This document shows, piece by piece, positions 7,916 through 18,077 of a stretch of DNA of 64,000 bases. The translations under genes were made by a program, and so were the position numbers. Location of the stretch: the NCBI GenBank assembly GCA_946187325.1, contig CAMHQC010000002.1, forward strand, positions 1 to 64,000. Reading direction: 5' to 3'. Under the pieces are notes generated by a model, which saw nothing but the letters and a program-made list of their open reading frames with translations, had not been told where the DNA came from and made no database searches. The DNA comes from an uncultured Clostridia bacterium. GTDB lineage: Bacteria > Bacillota > Clostridia > Oscillospirales > Acutalibacteraceae. The number at the start of each line of letters is the position of its first letter. Positions within the stretch are counted from its first letter, which is position 1.

Positions 7916-9682
7916 ATGGATATTTTTTCAATTTTTACGCTGTGCGGAGGATTAGCGTTCTTCCTTTTCGGAATGCATGTAATGTCGCAGAGCCTCGAAA
8001 AATTAGCGGGCGGTAAGCTTGAAACAACGCTTCGCAAGATGACATCCAATCCCTTTAAAAGCCTTGGTTTAGGCGCGGGAATTACGGTTGCGGTGCAGTC
8101 GAGTTCAGCTGTTACCGTTATGCTGGTAGGCCTTGTTAATTCGGGTATTATGGCGCTTGACCAGACTGTCGGTGTTATAATGGGCTCCAATATAGGAACG
8201 ACCTTGACCGCTTGGATATTAAGTATGGCGGGTATTGAGAGCGATAATATTTTTATCTCGCTTCTAAAGCCCGAGAATTTTTCTCCGGTTATCGCATTAA
8301 TAGGTATCGCTCTGTTTATGCTCAGCAAAAAGAAAAAACGTCAGGATGTCGGTATGATTATGCTCGGTTTTTCCGTACTGATGTACGGAATGGAGCTTAT
8401 GAAAAACGCCGTCGCTCCGCTCGCTGAGATGGAGAGCTTCCAAAATCTGCTCGTCGCGTTTAACAACCCGATTGTAAGCGTTCTTTTCGGCGCTGTATTT
8501 ACAGGTGTAATTCAATCCTCCGCGGCGTCGGTCGGTATATTACAGGCGTTGTCTATGACGGGTTCTATTACTTACCGCGCGGCTATTCCGATTATTATGG
8601 GACAGAATATCGGTACATGCGTGACCGCGCTTATATCGTCTATCGGCGTAAACAGAAACGCGAAGCGGGTTACAGCGATTCATATGTCGTTTAATATTAT
8701 CGGTACGGTTATCTGCTTAGTAGTGTTTTACGGATTGGACGCGCTTTTACATTTCAGCTTTGTAAACAGGGCGATAAATCCTGTTGAGATCGCGTTTGTC
8801 CACTCTATCTTTAATATCGTTACGACTGTTATACTATTACCGTTTTCCAATCTTCTCGTTAAACTCGCTAAAAGGATTATTCCCGACGGTAAGGATAAAC
8901 AGGGGGAGGACAAGTCCGTTTGGCTCGACGAGCGTTTGCTTTCGTCTCCGCCGCTTGCCGCTTCTCAATGCAGACAGAAAGCTAAAGGTATGGCTAAAAT
9001 CTCAAAAACCGCGCTTATTGACGCGCTTTCGGTGACGCTAAATTACGATAAAAGCTTAGCGGATAAGGTAGAGGAAGCCGAGCAAAAGCTCGATACGCTC
9101 GAGGATAATCTCGCGACCTATATGCTAAAGCTGTCGCAGGAAAGCCTTACCGAAGAGGATAGCAATACTGTTTCGGAGCTGCTTCACACTATCGGAGATT
9201 TTGAACGGATCGGCGATCACGCTATCAACATCGTAACCATATCTAAGGAGATGAATGAAAGCGGACTTGAATTTTCGGAGGATGCGAAAGCTGATTTTGT
9301 CACGCTTTTTGCCGCGATAACCGAGATATCCGAGCTCGCCGTCAACGCTTATAATAAAAATGATTTGTCGCTTGCGTCTAAGGTTGAACCTCTGGAGGAG
9401 GTTATAGATAAGCTTACCGCTAAGATTAAGCATAAGCACATTGAACGTATGCAAAAGGGCTTATGCAAGCCTGAGCTTGGCGTGCATATTTCTAACCTGC
9501 TGATTTATATAGAGCGAATATCCGACCATTACTCTAACGTAGCGGTTATTATTATCCAGACCGCTCACGCAAAGTTGTATAAACACGATTATCTCAACGA
9601 GCTTAGAGCCGAACGCTCGGAGCAATTTATAGAGAATTATAACGCCTATAAGCATAAATACCGTTTGGCTGAAGATAAATAA
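7916..9682 (+). CDS. Na+/phosphate cotransporter with C-terminal PhoU-like domain
   Basis: The 588-residue protein is a PNaS-family transporter: two inverted repeats carry the substrate motif VQSSSAVTVMLVG and its partner IQSSAASVGILQAL, with GSNIGTT and GQNIGTC segments. From about residue 350 the soluble part is helical and PhoU-like (LHTIGDFERIGDHAINI, YIERISDHYSNV). Family members import inorganic phosphate with sodium; the PhoU-like domain probably regulates flux. It is the last gene of the two-component operon, 5 bases after the exchanger, and is followed by a terminator at 9744. Confidence 0.92.
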   Translation: MDIFSIFTLCGGLAFFLFGMHVMSQSLEKLAGGKLETTLRKMTSNPFKSLGLGAGITVAVQSSSAVTVMLVGLVNSGIMALDQTVGVIMGSNIGTTLTAWILSMAGIESDNIFISLLKPENFSPVIALIGIALFMLSKKKKRQDVGMIMLGFSVLMYGMELMKNAVAPLAEMESFQNLLVAFNNPIVSVLFGAVFTGVIQSSAASVGILQALSMTGSITYRAAIPIIMGQNIGTCVTALISSIGVNRNAKRVTAIHMSFNIIGTVICLVVFYGLDALLHFSFVNRAINPVEIAFVHSIFNIVTTVILLPFSNLLVKLAKRIIPDGKDKQGEDKSVWLDERLLSSPPLAASQCRQKAKGMAKISKTALIDALSVTLNYDKSLADKVEEAEQKLDTLEDNLATYMLKLSQESLTEEDSNTVSELLHTIGDFERIGDHAINIVTISKEMNESGLEFSEDAKADFVTLFAAITEISELAVNAYNKNDLSLASKVEPLEEVIDKLTAKIKHKHIERMQKGLCKPELGVHISNLLIYIERISDHYSNVAVIIIQTAHAKLYKHDYLNELRAERSEQFIENYNAYKHKYRLAEDK

Positions 9683-9743
9683 CTATTTGATATGAATGTG
9701 TAAGATTATATGTTTGTAAACAATCAAATTACTAATCTGAAAA

Positions 9744-9776
9744 AACAACTCCCGTGTTTAACCCGGGAGTTGTTTT
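9744..9776 (+). terminator. Terminator of the two-component/transport operon
   Basis: AACAACTCCCG, loop, CGGGAGTTG and TTTT form a long stem after the Na/Pi gene. The loop-side arm CCCGGGAGTTGTTTT gives a good U-tract on the + strand. Confidence 0.85.
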
Positions 9777-9777
9777 C

Positions 9778-9865
9778 GCTCTATAGGATATTACTAAAAA
9801 TTCGAATAAATATTTAAGCATAACAGTGTAAAGAAAAATATCAGCTTGCCTAACTCCTATAGAGC
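9778..9865. repeat. 88-bp spacer with 11-bp perfect inverted ends
   Basis: GCTCTATAGGA at 9778-9788 is repeated in inverted form as TCCTATAGAGC at 9855-9865. The interior is AT-rich with no gene. It sits exactly between two convergent terminators. It may be a tiny mobile remnant or a shared folding element. Confidence 0.55.
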
Positions 9866-9889
9866 AAAAAACGCTCCGAAGAGCGTTCT
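9865..9889 (-). terminator. tmRNA (ssrA) terminator
   Basis: On the minus strand AACGCTC, loop TTCG, GAGCGTT and TTTT follows the tmRNA 3' end by a few bases. Confidence 0.85.
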
Positions 9890-9895
9890 TTGCTT

Positions 9896-10245
9896 TGGTG
9901 GAGATGAGGAGAATCGAACTCCTGTCCGAAAATCTATTCCCAAGGCTTTCTACGAGTGTAGTTATTGATTTAAATTCCCTTAGCGCAGCGCCCAATAACA
10001 AGCTATACGCTTCGGTAGTTCCTGATGTGTGACCGTGGTCGGAACATCCCTCGGTTCACATTTACCACTAAATCGATGCCCTTGCCGAAGCCGTGGTACT
10101 CAACGGCAGGACAAGCAGCTTAAATCAAGCTGCTAATGCAACTTTATAGTCGTCAGTTATTTTAAAAATTGTGGATTTTATAGCGGTTCCACACCGCTAC
10201 TCGCTTACCAAGGTTCAAAATCCCCGTCGAAACCTTTACATCCCC
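9896..10245 (-). ncRNA. ssrA: Transfer-messenger RNA (tmRNA)
   Basis: Read on the minus strand, the RNA starts GGGGATGTAAAGGTTTCGAC, the conserved tmRNA 5' end, and finishes with the tRNA-like T-arm GGAGTTCGATTCTCC and CTCCACCA. The tag reading frame ends ...DDYKVALAA followed by TGA; the terminal ALAA is the usual protease signal. I could not fix the resume codon. The 350-base length is typical of one-piece tmRNA. With SmpB, encoded just upstream on the same strand, it rescues stalled ribosomes and tags the unfinished proteins for degradation. Confidence 0.96.
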
Positions 10246-10283
10246 ATTTATTAAGTTGATAGTTATGGGATATGAACTACAAC

Positions 10284-10748
10284 TTATCTATATCTTTCCT
10301 TTAACTCGCGCTCGATAGTGCGTTTAGCGGATTTTCTCGCCATATCGTCGCGCTTATCGTAGAGCTTTTTACCTTTACAAAGTCCGATAGACAGCTTAAT
10401 ATTATTGCCTTTAAAATAAACGCTCAGCGGTATAATTGAGTATCCCTGCTGTTGAGTCTGGCCGAAAAGCTTCATAATTTCTTTCTTATGCATTAAGAGC
10501 TTTCGAACTCTCAGCGGATCTTTACACCAAACAGCGCCCTGCTCATAAACCGAAATATGAAGTCCGTTTACAAAAATTTCGCCCTTAACTATTGAACACC
10601 AGCTATCTTTAAGGTTAACTCTGCCCGCGCGGATTGACTTTACTTCCGAGCCCTTGAGTTCAATTCCCGCCTCAAAGGTTTCCTCGATAAAGTAATCGTG
10701 ATAGGCTTTTTTATTTTTAGCTACAGTTTTTATAGTATCTGAACTCAA
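10284..10748 (-). CDS. smpB: SmpB, tmRNA-binding protein
   Basis: The 154-residue protein binds tmRNA and carries it to stalled ribosomes. Family signatures are clear: [42 protein letters not shown] and the basic tail [24 protein letters not shown]. The start is a TTG overlapping the recR stop by 4 bases, which implies translational coupling; no better ATG is in frame. Its RNA partner ssrA lies 38 bases downstream on the same strand, the classic smpB-ssrA arrangement. Confidence 0.96.
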   Translation of the reverse strand: MSSDTIKTVAKNKKAYHDYFIEETFEAGIELKGSEVKSIRAGRVNLKDSWCSIVKGEIFVNGLHISVYEQGAVWCKDPLRVRKLLMHKKEIMKLFGQTQQQGYSIIPLSVYFKGNNIKLSIGLCKGKKLYDKRDDMARKSAKRTIERELKERYR

Positions 10749-11344
10749 AGCTCATTCCTGCCTTCCAACGCGCGCGCTAAAGTTACCTGGTCGGCGTACT
10801 CTAAATCTCCGCCGACGGGTATTCCGTAAGCGAGACGAGTTACCTTTATGCCCATAGGTTTCAGAAGTCTTGAGATATACATAGCCGTTGCGTCGCCCTC
10901 GACAGTAGGATTAGTCGCCATAATAACCTCCGTCACATCTCCCGAAAGCCTCGCGATAAGTTCCTTGATTTTTAAATCATCGGGGCCGATATCGTTAAGA
11001 GGGGAGATAGCTCCGTGGAGTATATGGTAAACTCCTCTGTACTCGTCGGTAGCTTCCATCGCCATAGCGTCTCTAGGAGTTTCCACTACACAGATAACGC
11101 TTTTATCACGTTTTTCATTTCTGCATACGGGACAAAGCTCGCTGTCGGTTAAATTACAGCATACCTTGCAGTAATGAATCTTTTCGTGAGCGTCGATAAT
11201 CGCTTCGGAAAATTCTCTCGCTTCTGTTTTTGGCATATTTAATACATAATATGCAAGCCTTTGGGCAGTTTTATAACCGATACCGGGCATTTTTTCGAAT
11301 TGCTCCACTAATTTTTCGAGCGGAGCTACATTATAATTAGCCAT
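10745..11344 (-). CDS. recR: Recombination mediator RecR
   Basis: The 199-residue protein supports RecF-pathway DNA repair by loading RecA at gaps. It has the N-terminal helix-hairpin-helix ([20 protein letters not shown]), a C4 zinc finger (CKVC...CPVC) near residues 57-72, and a Toprim domain ([39 protein letters not shown]). It sits 12 bases after ybaB, in the dnaX-ybaB-recR order conserved in Bacillus. Confidence 0.96.
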   Translation of the reverse strand: MANYNVAPLEKLVEQFEKMPGIGYKTAQRLAYYVLNMPKTEAREFSEAIIDAHEKIHYCKVCCNLTDSELCPVCRNEKRDKSVICVVETPRDAMAMEATDEYRGVYHILHGAISPLNDIGPDDLKIKELIARLSGDVTEVIMATNPTVEGDATAMYISRLLKPMGIKVTRLAYGIPVGGDLEYADQVTLARALEGRNEL

Positions 11345-11356
11345 TAATTCTACCGA

Positions 11357-11707
11357 TTAAAACAGTCCCGGAATATTAAGTCCGCCCGAAAGCGCGCTCA
11401 TAGTATCCTCTTTTTCCTGGGAAGCGGCTCTTAAAGCTTCGTTAGTAGCCGCGATGATGAGGTCTGAGAGCATTTCGGCATCCTCGGGGTCGATAACTTC
11501 GGGGTCAATCTCGATTGATTTAACCTCGAGTTTACCTGTAACTGTTACTTTAACAGCTCCGCCGCCTGAGGTTGAGCTGTACTCTTTTGCCTCGAGTTCT
11601 TCGGTAGCTGTCTCCATAGCTTCCTGCATTTTCTGCGCCTGACGGGCGAGCTGCTGCATATTGCCTGCTCCTCCGCCGCCGTATCCTTTAGGTAATCTTG
11701 CTTTCAT
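11357..11707 (-). CDS. YbaB/EbfC nucleoid-associated protein
   Basis: A short DNA-binding protein of the YbaB family with a Gly-rich N-terminus, the helix MQQLARQAQKMQEAM and the conserved GGGAVKVTVTGKLEVKSIEIDPEVIDPEDAEML core. It forms dimers that coat DNA and accompanies dnaX and recR in many bacteria. I start it at ATG 11707 (MKARLPKG, 116 residues), with AAAGGA upstream; the ORF track's TTG at 11725 lies inside the dnaX end. It follows the dnaX stop (11722) by 14 bases. Confidence 0.93.
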   Translation of the reverse strand: MKARLPKGYGGGGAGNMQQLARQAQKMQEAMETATEELEAKEYSSTSGGGAVKVTVTGKLEVKSIEIDPEVIDPEDAEMLSDLIIAATNEALRAASQEKEDTMSALSGGLNIPGLF

Positions 11708-11721
11708 TTTATTCAATCCTT

Positions 11722-13473
11722 TCAATTTTCAACTTTTAAATCTATATCGCTCTCTTTAAGACTATTTATTAAATCTTTAAGAGGGTCTTTTTTATCTTCC
11801 TTAACCTCGGGCTTTCTGTAGGGGCCGAGGCTGTACGCCTTGCCTGTAATCTCCTGAACAGCTTTTTTGAGGTTAGCTCTCTGGGAGCTTTCCTTTAGAA
11901 GTCTGAACGGAATATCGCTGTCCGCGTCGATTAAAAGGTAATTTCCGCTTTCGTAAGCGTTGGTTCCGCTGAACGCCGCGGCGATTCCTTTGGAATATCT
12001 CTTTATATTCTCGACAACCTCGGGCCATTGTCTGAACGGTTTAGCGTTGTTGTAAAGCGCGTCTAAATCGACCGACGGCCTTTGAGGCTTAGGAGGTTCG
12101 GCTTTAACCGTTTCCGCCTTAGCCGTCTCATCTTCTGAAACGGAAGGAGCTTCAACTTTCGGGATATCCGTCAAAGCGGGCGGGGGAGGGAGTATATCTT
12201 TTTCGTCGGGAATACTTTCCTTTTCCGTTTTCGCTTCTTTTGGAGCTTCTTTAACTTCGACGGACTCGGGCTTTTCTTCCTTAGTTTTAATTTCGGTTTT
12301 AAGCTCGGGCGTATTAGTTACAGCGACTCCTGTTTTTAAAGCCTTTTCCAATGCCGAAACTCTCGCGACAAGCGCGTCGTTAGTTCCCTCAAGCTCGGGA
12401 GCCGACAGCTTAACAAGCGCCATTTCCAGTTCTGTCTTGTTGCTGTTGCCCTTACCCATACGCTGATAGGTGTTCTGTAAAACGTCCATAATATAGACGA
12501 TTTCGCCTAAGGTGAGATAATCAGCCTGAGTCTGAGCAATTTCAAATTCATCCGCGGACATAACGATATGATTTCGCGGATTTCTTGTACATTTAATCAT
12601 CATAAGGCTTCTGAAATGGTCGAGAAGCTCGTCGCATAAACGCGCCATATCCTTGCTCTCTCTGTGCAGACGGCTTAAAACCTCTAAAGCCTTGGCGGTG
12701 TTTTTATTAATGCAGGCTGTAGAAAGCTCGAAAAGATAATCTTTGCGGGCAAGTCCCGCGGAGTTTCTTACGATTTCAGTCGTAATATCGGTGCTCGTAC
12801 CGAGACATCTGTCCATAAGCGAAAGCGCGTCACGCATAGCTCCGTCGGCAATCGCCGCGATAAGATACGCCGCGTCGTCCTCGATAGACGCGCCCTCGTT
12901 TTCGGCTACGAATTTCAGCCTGTTTTTAATATCCTCGGGCGAGATTCTGTTAAAATCGAATCTCTGGCATCGTGAGAGGATAGTGGACGGCAGCTTGTGA
13001 ACCTCGGTAGTCGCGAGTATAAATACCACATGCTCGGGAGGTTCCTCGAGAGTTTTGAGCAGAGCGTTAAACGCCTGGTCGGTGAGCATATGAACCTCGT
13101 CGATAATATACACCCTGTACTTAGCCCTCGCGGGTCTGAATTGAGCTTCGTCAATTACGGCGCGGATATCGTCAATACCGCGGTTAGAAGCCGCGTCCAT
13201 CTCGACAACGTCAAGTATGCTTCCGTCATCTATACCCTTACAGTTCTCACATTCACAGCAAGGGTTACCGTCCTGAAGGTTAAGACAGTTAACCGCCTTG
13301 GCGAGTATTTTTGCGCAGGTGGTTTTACCTGTACCTCTCGAGCCTGTGAAAAGGTAAGCGTGGTTAAGCCGTCCGCTTTTAAGCTCGTTTTCTAAGGTTT
13401 TGGTAACCTGGGGCTGACCTGATACGTCCGAGAACTTCTGAGGTCTCCATTTGCGATATAAAACCTGATACAA
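11722..13473 (-). CDS. dnaX: DNA polymerase III subunit gamma/tau
   Basis: The clamp-loader ATPase has Walker A GSRGTGKTT, a four-cysteine zinc module (CCECENC), Walker B IIDEVHML, sensor I ATTEVHKLPSTI and SRCQRFDF. A Pro/Glu/Lys-rich linker (about residues 380-450) leads to a tau-like C-terminal domain. I prefer the TTG start at 13473 (MYQVLYRKWRP), because AAGGAG sits 8 bases upstream and the family usually begins there; a GTG at 13482 is the ORF track's choice. The SRP RNA gene lies directly upstream on the same strand, as in Bacillus subtilis (scr-dnaX-yaaK-recR). Confidence 0.95.
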   Translation of the reverse strand: MYQVLYRKWRPQKFSDVSGQPQVTKTLENELKSGRLNHAYLFTGSRGTGKTTCAKILAKAVNCLNLQDGNPCCECENCKGIDDGSILDVVEMDAASNRGIDDIRAVIDEAQFRPARAKYRVYIIDEVHMLTDQAFNALLKTLEEPPEHVVFILATTEVHKLPSTILSRCQRFDFNRISPEDIKNRLKFVAENEGASIEDDAAYLIAAIADGAMRDALSLMDRCLGTSTDITTEIVRNSAGLARKDYLFELSTACINKNTAKALEVLSRLHRESKDMARLCDELLDHFRSLMMIKCTRNPRNHIVMSADEFEIAQTQADYLTLGEIVYIMDVLQNTYQRMGKGNSNKTELEMALVKLSAPELEGTNDALVARVSALEKALKTGVAVTNTPELKTEIKTKEEKPESVEVKEAPKEAKTEKESIPDEKDILPPPPALTDIPKVEAPSVSEDETAKAETVKAEPPKPQRPSVDLDALYNNAKPFRQWPEVVENIKRYSKGIAAAFSGTNAYESGNYLLIDADSDIPFRLLKESSQRANLKKAVQEITGKAYSLGPYRKPEVKEDKKDPLKDLINSLKESDIDLKVEN

Positions 13474-13502
13474 AATACTCACTCCTTTAGTTTTTAATGT
13501 AA

Positions 13503-13688
13503 AAAAATTGCAAACCGTAAGACCGCACTTACGGCCACTCGTTTAAATAAGTGAACGACAGACTTACTACATCGCATCTAAGTCATGCTTAATGCTGCTC
13601 GGTTCCCCGCCTGACATGGTTCACAGACCTCAATCGTGCAGGGCCTGCCGCTCACTTATTTAAACGAAATTCATTCGGTTCGCAACTC
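13503..13688 (-). ncRNA. ffs: Signal recognition particle RNA
   Basis: On the minus strand the RNA contains the SRP54-binding domain: GTCAGGCGGGGAACCGAGCAGC at 13594-13615, with the internal loop and GGAA-type tip region typical of Gram-positive SRP RNA. Long flanking arms AAATAAGTGAGC and GTTCACTTATTT pair, and TTGCGAACCG near the 5' end can pair with CGGTTTGCAA near the 3' end. A CCGTAAG/CTTACGG hairpin plus a T7 tract ends it at about 13503. Ends are predicted. It carries Ffh-mediated targeting of nascent membrane proteins. Confidence 0.88.
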
Positions 13689-13694
13689 TTAGTT

Positions 13695-13723
13695 ATTGTA
13701 ACACAATTCTGACAATAAATCAA
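13695..13723 (-). promoter_or_regulatory. Promoter of SRP RNA/dnaX operon
   Basis: On the minus strand TTGATT, 17 bases, TACAAT, with transcription expected to start near 13688, matching the predicted SRP RNA 5' end. Confidence 0.8.
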
Positions 13724-13732
13724 TAGTTTATA

Positions 13733-13782
13733 TTGAATATTAAGTTTTTAAATTATATTGAATATAAAGTTTTTAAATGTTA
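13733..13782. repeat. Short tandem repeat upstream of the membrane-protein gene
   Basis: ATATTGAATATTAAGTTTTTAAAT occurs twice in tandem with one or two differences. The pair overlaps the region that should hold the promoter of the gene at 13812. A recent slippage duplication is the simple explanation. Confidence 0.6.
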
Positions 13783-13811
13783 TACTAAAGATAATAAGGA
13801 GGCGCTTTATT

Positions 13812-14255
13812 ATGGGAATGGAAAAAATAATTGAAGTGATTGGTGTAAAGCTTGTCAGTTATTTATTTACTTCTCTTATTATGTACGGTATATTTAAAAA
13901 GACGGGAGAAGATAAATATAAAGCTTTTATTCCGTATTACAGAATATGGGTGTTTTATAAGCTTATAGATTTATCCAAGCTTTGGTTCAGCCTTTATATT
14001 ATAACGTGTGTTTTAGGATATTTCGAAAACTTTATAAACTTATTCAATATTAAAGTCTTCGGAAATTATTATTTTGTGATTATATTTATATCGTTCGTAA
14101 TAAGTGTTGTTCTAGGAATTTTTGTTTCCGACCAACTCGGCAACTCCTTCGGAAAAACAAGAGGATTTAAAATCGGTTATTTTTTCCTGCCGACAATATT
14201 CGGCTTGATTGCCGCGTTCGATAAATCAGAATACTTAGGACCGAACGGAAGATAA
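13812..14255 (+). CDS. Four-helix membrane protein (DUF5684-like)
   Basis: The 147-residue protein has about four hydrophobic segments (LVSYLFTSLIMYGIF, LWFSLYIITCVLGYF, YYFVIIFISFVISVVLGIF, KIGYFFLPTIFGLIAAF) and the AFIPYYRIW motif. This layout resembles the clostridial DUF5684 membrane family, whose role is unknown. The ATG at 13812 has AAGGAGG upstream; the ORF track's start at 13758 lies in the promoter area. A 25-codon ORF and a second small membrane protein follow on the same strand. Confidence 0.7.
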   Translation: MGMEKIIEVIGVKLVSYLFTSLIMYGIFKKTGEDKYKAFIPYYRIWVFYKLIDLSKLWFSLYIITCVLGYFENFINLFNIKVFGNYYFVIIFISFVISVVLGIFVSDQLGNSFGKTRGFKIGYFFLPTIFGLIAAFDKSEYLGPNGR

Positions 14256-14274
14256 AATAAAAGGAGGGGAAGGT

Positions 14275-14352
14275 ATGTCGGATACAATTTATACCATTTC
14301 AATAGTTGATAAGGAAATAACCGAAAACGGAGTGTTGATTTATGGCGGATGA
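14275..14352 (+). CDS. 25-residue ORF overlapping the next gene
   Basis: ATG at 14275, preceded by the strong AAAGGAGGGG, opens a 25-codon frame (MSDTIYTISIVDKEITENGV...) ending at TGA 14352. The ATG of the next gene (14342) lies inside its last codons. It is too short for the ORF track. It may be a leader peptide that couples translation of the downstream membrane protein. No homologue is known to me. Confidence 0.5.
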   Translation: MSDTIYTISIVDKEITENGVLIYGG

Positions 14353-14653
14353 TTTGCTTCCTGACTTACTCGGTGAAAAGGATATGAAATCCGCATGGAA
14401 GAATAAGCCTTTTAAAGTAATCGGAATAATTTTCTTATTTTTAGTAGATTTTGCTATTGCAATTATTCCCGCGGGATTATTGGGAGATATAATAGATAAA
14501 ATTAAGGTAACTAATAATTTGACATGGTTAATTAATTTATTGTATCATATTTCTTTTTTTATTGTTTTTGTTATCTGTTTTGCGTTACTTGTTTTTCTTG
14601 AATACTTAATAGTAGGTTTAATAGTTTCTATAATAAAAAAATCAAACCGATAA
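14342..14653 (+). CDS. Small membrane protein of unknown function
   Basis: The 103-residue product has two or three membrane segments (VIGIIFLFLVDFAIAIIPAGLLG, LLYHISFFIVFVICFALLVFLEYLIVGLIVSI) and a soluble acidic N-terminus. I recognise no family. It has no clear ribosome binding site of its own and starts inside the preceding 25-codon frame, so it probably depends on coupled translation. A terminator follows 3 bases after its stop. Confidence 0.55.
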   Translation: MADDLLPDLLGEKDMKSAWKNKPFKVIGIIFLFLVDFAIAIIPAGLLGDIIDKIKVTNNLTWLINLLYHISFFIVFVICFALLVFLEYLIVGLIVSIIKKSNR

Positions 14654-14656
14654 AAC

Positions 14657-14680
14657 AACGGCTGTCATTCGACAGCCGTT
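14657..14680. terminator. Terminator between the membrane gene and ilvC
   Basis: AACGGCTGTC, loop ATTC, GACAGCCGTT, with T-rich sequence on both sides; likely serves both converging units. The following 40 bases contain CTGTAACCTGTTA twice (14690 and 14711). Confidence 0.8.
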
Positions 14681-14723
14681 TAATGTTATCTGTAACCTGT
14701 TACCTAAAACCTGTAACCTGTTA

Positions 14724-16294
<1,571 letters not shown>

Positions 16295-16302
16295 ATCTTA
16301 CC

Positions 16303-17931
16303 TCACAATATAGACGGTGTATCGGGATGAACCTGACATACAAGTACGAAAGGCTTATCGCTCTCGACAATCTGATGGATATATTTTTCAGCGTCCTCGT
16401 TAGAGCTAACCTCGGCGCTTTCGATTCCGTAAGCCTTAGCCAAGGCTACGATATCGGGCGACTCGTTGAGGATAGTCGCTGAGTGACGGCCGTTATAATA
16501 ATTATCCTGGAGCTCTCTTACCATACCAAGACGGTAATTTCTCATAACTATAATTTTTATATTAAGGTTGTTCTGAACTATAGTGGAGAGCTCGTTTAGG
16601 CTCATCTGAAAACTTCCGTCGCCGCATACTACAACGACATCGCGTTTTTTAAGTCCGAGCTTAGCGCCGATAGCGCAGGGGATAGAGTAGCCCATTGTAC
16701 CCATACCGCCCGTGGTGAAAAATCTGCCCTCGCGGATTCTGAAGTTGTTGGCGCACCAAATTTGGTTCTGACCTACATCGGCGCAGAGAATCGCCTTGCT
16801 CTTTAGCATAGAGCTGAGTTTACCGATTAGGGTTCTCGGCTCAACATAACCGTCGAAGGTCGAGATTTTGCTCTGGTAATGAGCCTTGAGGTCTTTAACC
16901 TCAGCGTCCCACTCGTCGTTTATTCTAAAGTCGCCTATATTTTCTATAAGCTTCTTCATAACGTGGTTCATATCGCCGACGATAGGTATATCAACCTTAA
17001 CGTTTTTGCCGATTTCGGCGGGGTCAATGTCTATATGAATAATTTTAGTGGTATTTTCACTCATCTGGTCGGGAGCGGCAATCGCTCTGTCGCCGAGCCT
17101 CGCTCCGCAAACTATCGCTAAATCGGTGGTGTGCAGTGCTTTATTGGCGCATTTACGACCGTGAGTTCCGAGCATTCCGAGGTAAAGCGGATGGTCGCTG
17201 GGCATAACGCCGATACCCATCATAGTTGAAAGCACGGGAATCTGGGTCATTTCCGCGAATTTCTGTAATTTAAGCTTAGCTCCCGAAGATAAAACTCCGC
17301 CGCCTGATACGATAATCGGGCGTTTAGCTTTTTTTATTAGCTCAACCGCTCTTTTTACCTGAACTATATGACCTTTAGTGTTGGGCTTATAGCTCTTGAT
17401 GTTGACGGTTTCGGGATACTCAAATCTTTCAATTTTGTTGAGCTGAATATCCATCGGGATATCTATAAGCACAGGACCGGGACGTCCCGTAGCCGCTATG
17501 TGAAAAGCTTCCTTAAATACACGCGGTAAATCCTCGGTTTTTGTAACTAAGTAGCTGTGCTTTGTAAAAGGCTCGCAAGCACCGGTAATATCGGCTTCCT
17601 GGAATACATCACGTCCGAGTAAATCCGAACGCACCTGACCCGTAATTGCAATCATCGGGATAGAGTCCATATAAGCTGTGGCGATACCTGTAATGAGATT
17701 AGTCGCGCCCGGGCCCGAAGTAGCTACGCACACGCCCGGCTTCATTTTAGCGCGCGCGTATCCGCTTGCGGCGTGAGCCGCGTTCTGTTCCTGGCGGACT
17801 AATACACTTTTAATATCTGAATCGTATAATGAATCGTAAAACGGACAAATGGTTGCTCCCGGATAGCCGAATATGGTATCAATACCCTCAGCCTGTAAGC
17901 ATTTTACCATTATATCTGCTCCGCTAATCAT
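16303..17931 (-). CDS. ilvB: Acetolactate synthase large (catalytic) subunit
   Basis: The 542-residue ThDP-dependent enzyme makes acetolactate from pyruvate, the first common step of branched-chain amino acid synthesis. It shows the catalytic glutamate in VLVRQEQNAAHAASGYARA, the GPGATN motif, the central FAD domain and the C-terminal ThDP motif GDGSFQMSLNEL. It heads ilvB-ilvN-ilvC; ilvD and leu genes are not in the window. A promoter lies at 17985-18013. I looked for a T-box in the ~55-base leader and saw none. Confidence 0.96.
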   Translation of the reverse strand: MISGADIMVKCLQAEGIDTIFGYPGATICPFYDSLYDSDIKSVLVRQEQNAAHAASGYARAKMKPGVCVATSGPGATNLITGIATAYMDSIPMIAITGQVRSDLLGRDVFQEADITGACEPFTKHSYLVTKTEDLPRVFKEAFHIAATGRPGPVLIDIPMDIQLNKIERFEYPETVNIKSYKPNTKGHIVQVKRAVELIKKAKRPIIVSGGGVLSSGAKLKLQKFAEMTQIPVLSTMMGIGVMPSDHPLYLGMLGTHGRKCANKALHTTDLAIVCGARLGDRAIAAPDQMSENTTKIIHIDIDPAEIGKNVKVDIPIVGDMNHVMKKLIENIGDFRINDEWDAEVKDLKAHYQSKISTFDGYVEPRTLIGKLSSMLKSKAILCADVGQNQIWCANNFRIREGRFFTTGGMGTMGYSIPCAIGAKLGLKKRDVVVVCGDGSFQMSLNELSTIVQNNLNIKIIVMRNYRLGMVRELQDNYYNGRHSATILNESPDIVALAKAYGIESAEVSSNEDAEKYIHQIVESDKPFVLVCQVHPDTPSIL

Positions 17932-17984
17932 AGGTTAATCTCCCTTAAATCATACTCTCGGATAATAATCCAACATTAAACTAC

Positions 17985-18013
17985 ATTATAATACAAATAG
18001 GTGGAAAAGTAAA
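17985..18013 (-). promoter_or_regulatory. Promoter of ilvBNC
   Basis: Minus strand TTTACT, 17 bases, TATAAT; expected start near 17978. Confidence 0.65.
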
Positions 18014-18049
18014 GACTTTTATTGGTTAATATATTAAAACAAAAGTAAT

Positions 18050-18073
18050 ACCCGCGCCGAAATGACGCGGGTT
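18050..18073. terminator. Terminator after the metal ATPase gene
   Basis: ACCCGCG, loop, CGCGGGT with T-rich flanks on both strands; the minus-strand side ends the zntA/cadA-type gene. Confidence 0.8.
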
Positions 18074-18077
18074 TAAT

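Noticed and set aside
11722-13473. Programmed frameshift in dnaX
   Set aside because: The frame is open to a full tau-like C-terminus, and I saw no clear slippery heptamer with a downstream stem at the expected place.
17932-17990. Possible T-box or leader peptide before ilvB
   Set aside because: The leader is only ~55 bases, lacks the GGTGG T-box sequence, and has no run of branched-chain codons with a start.
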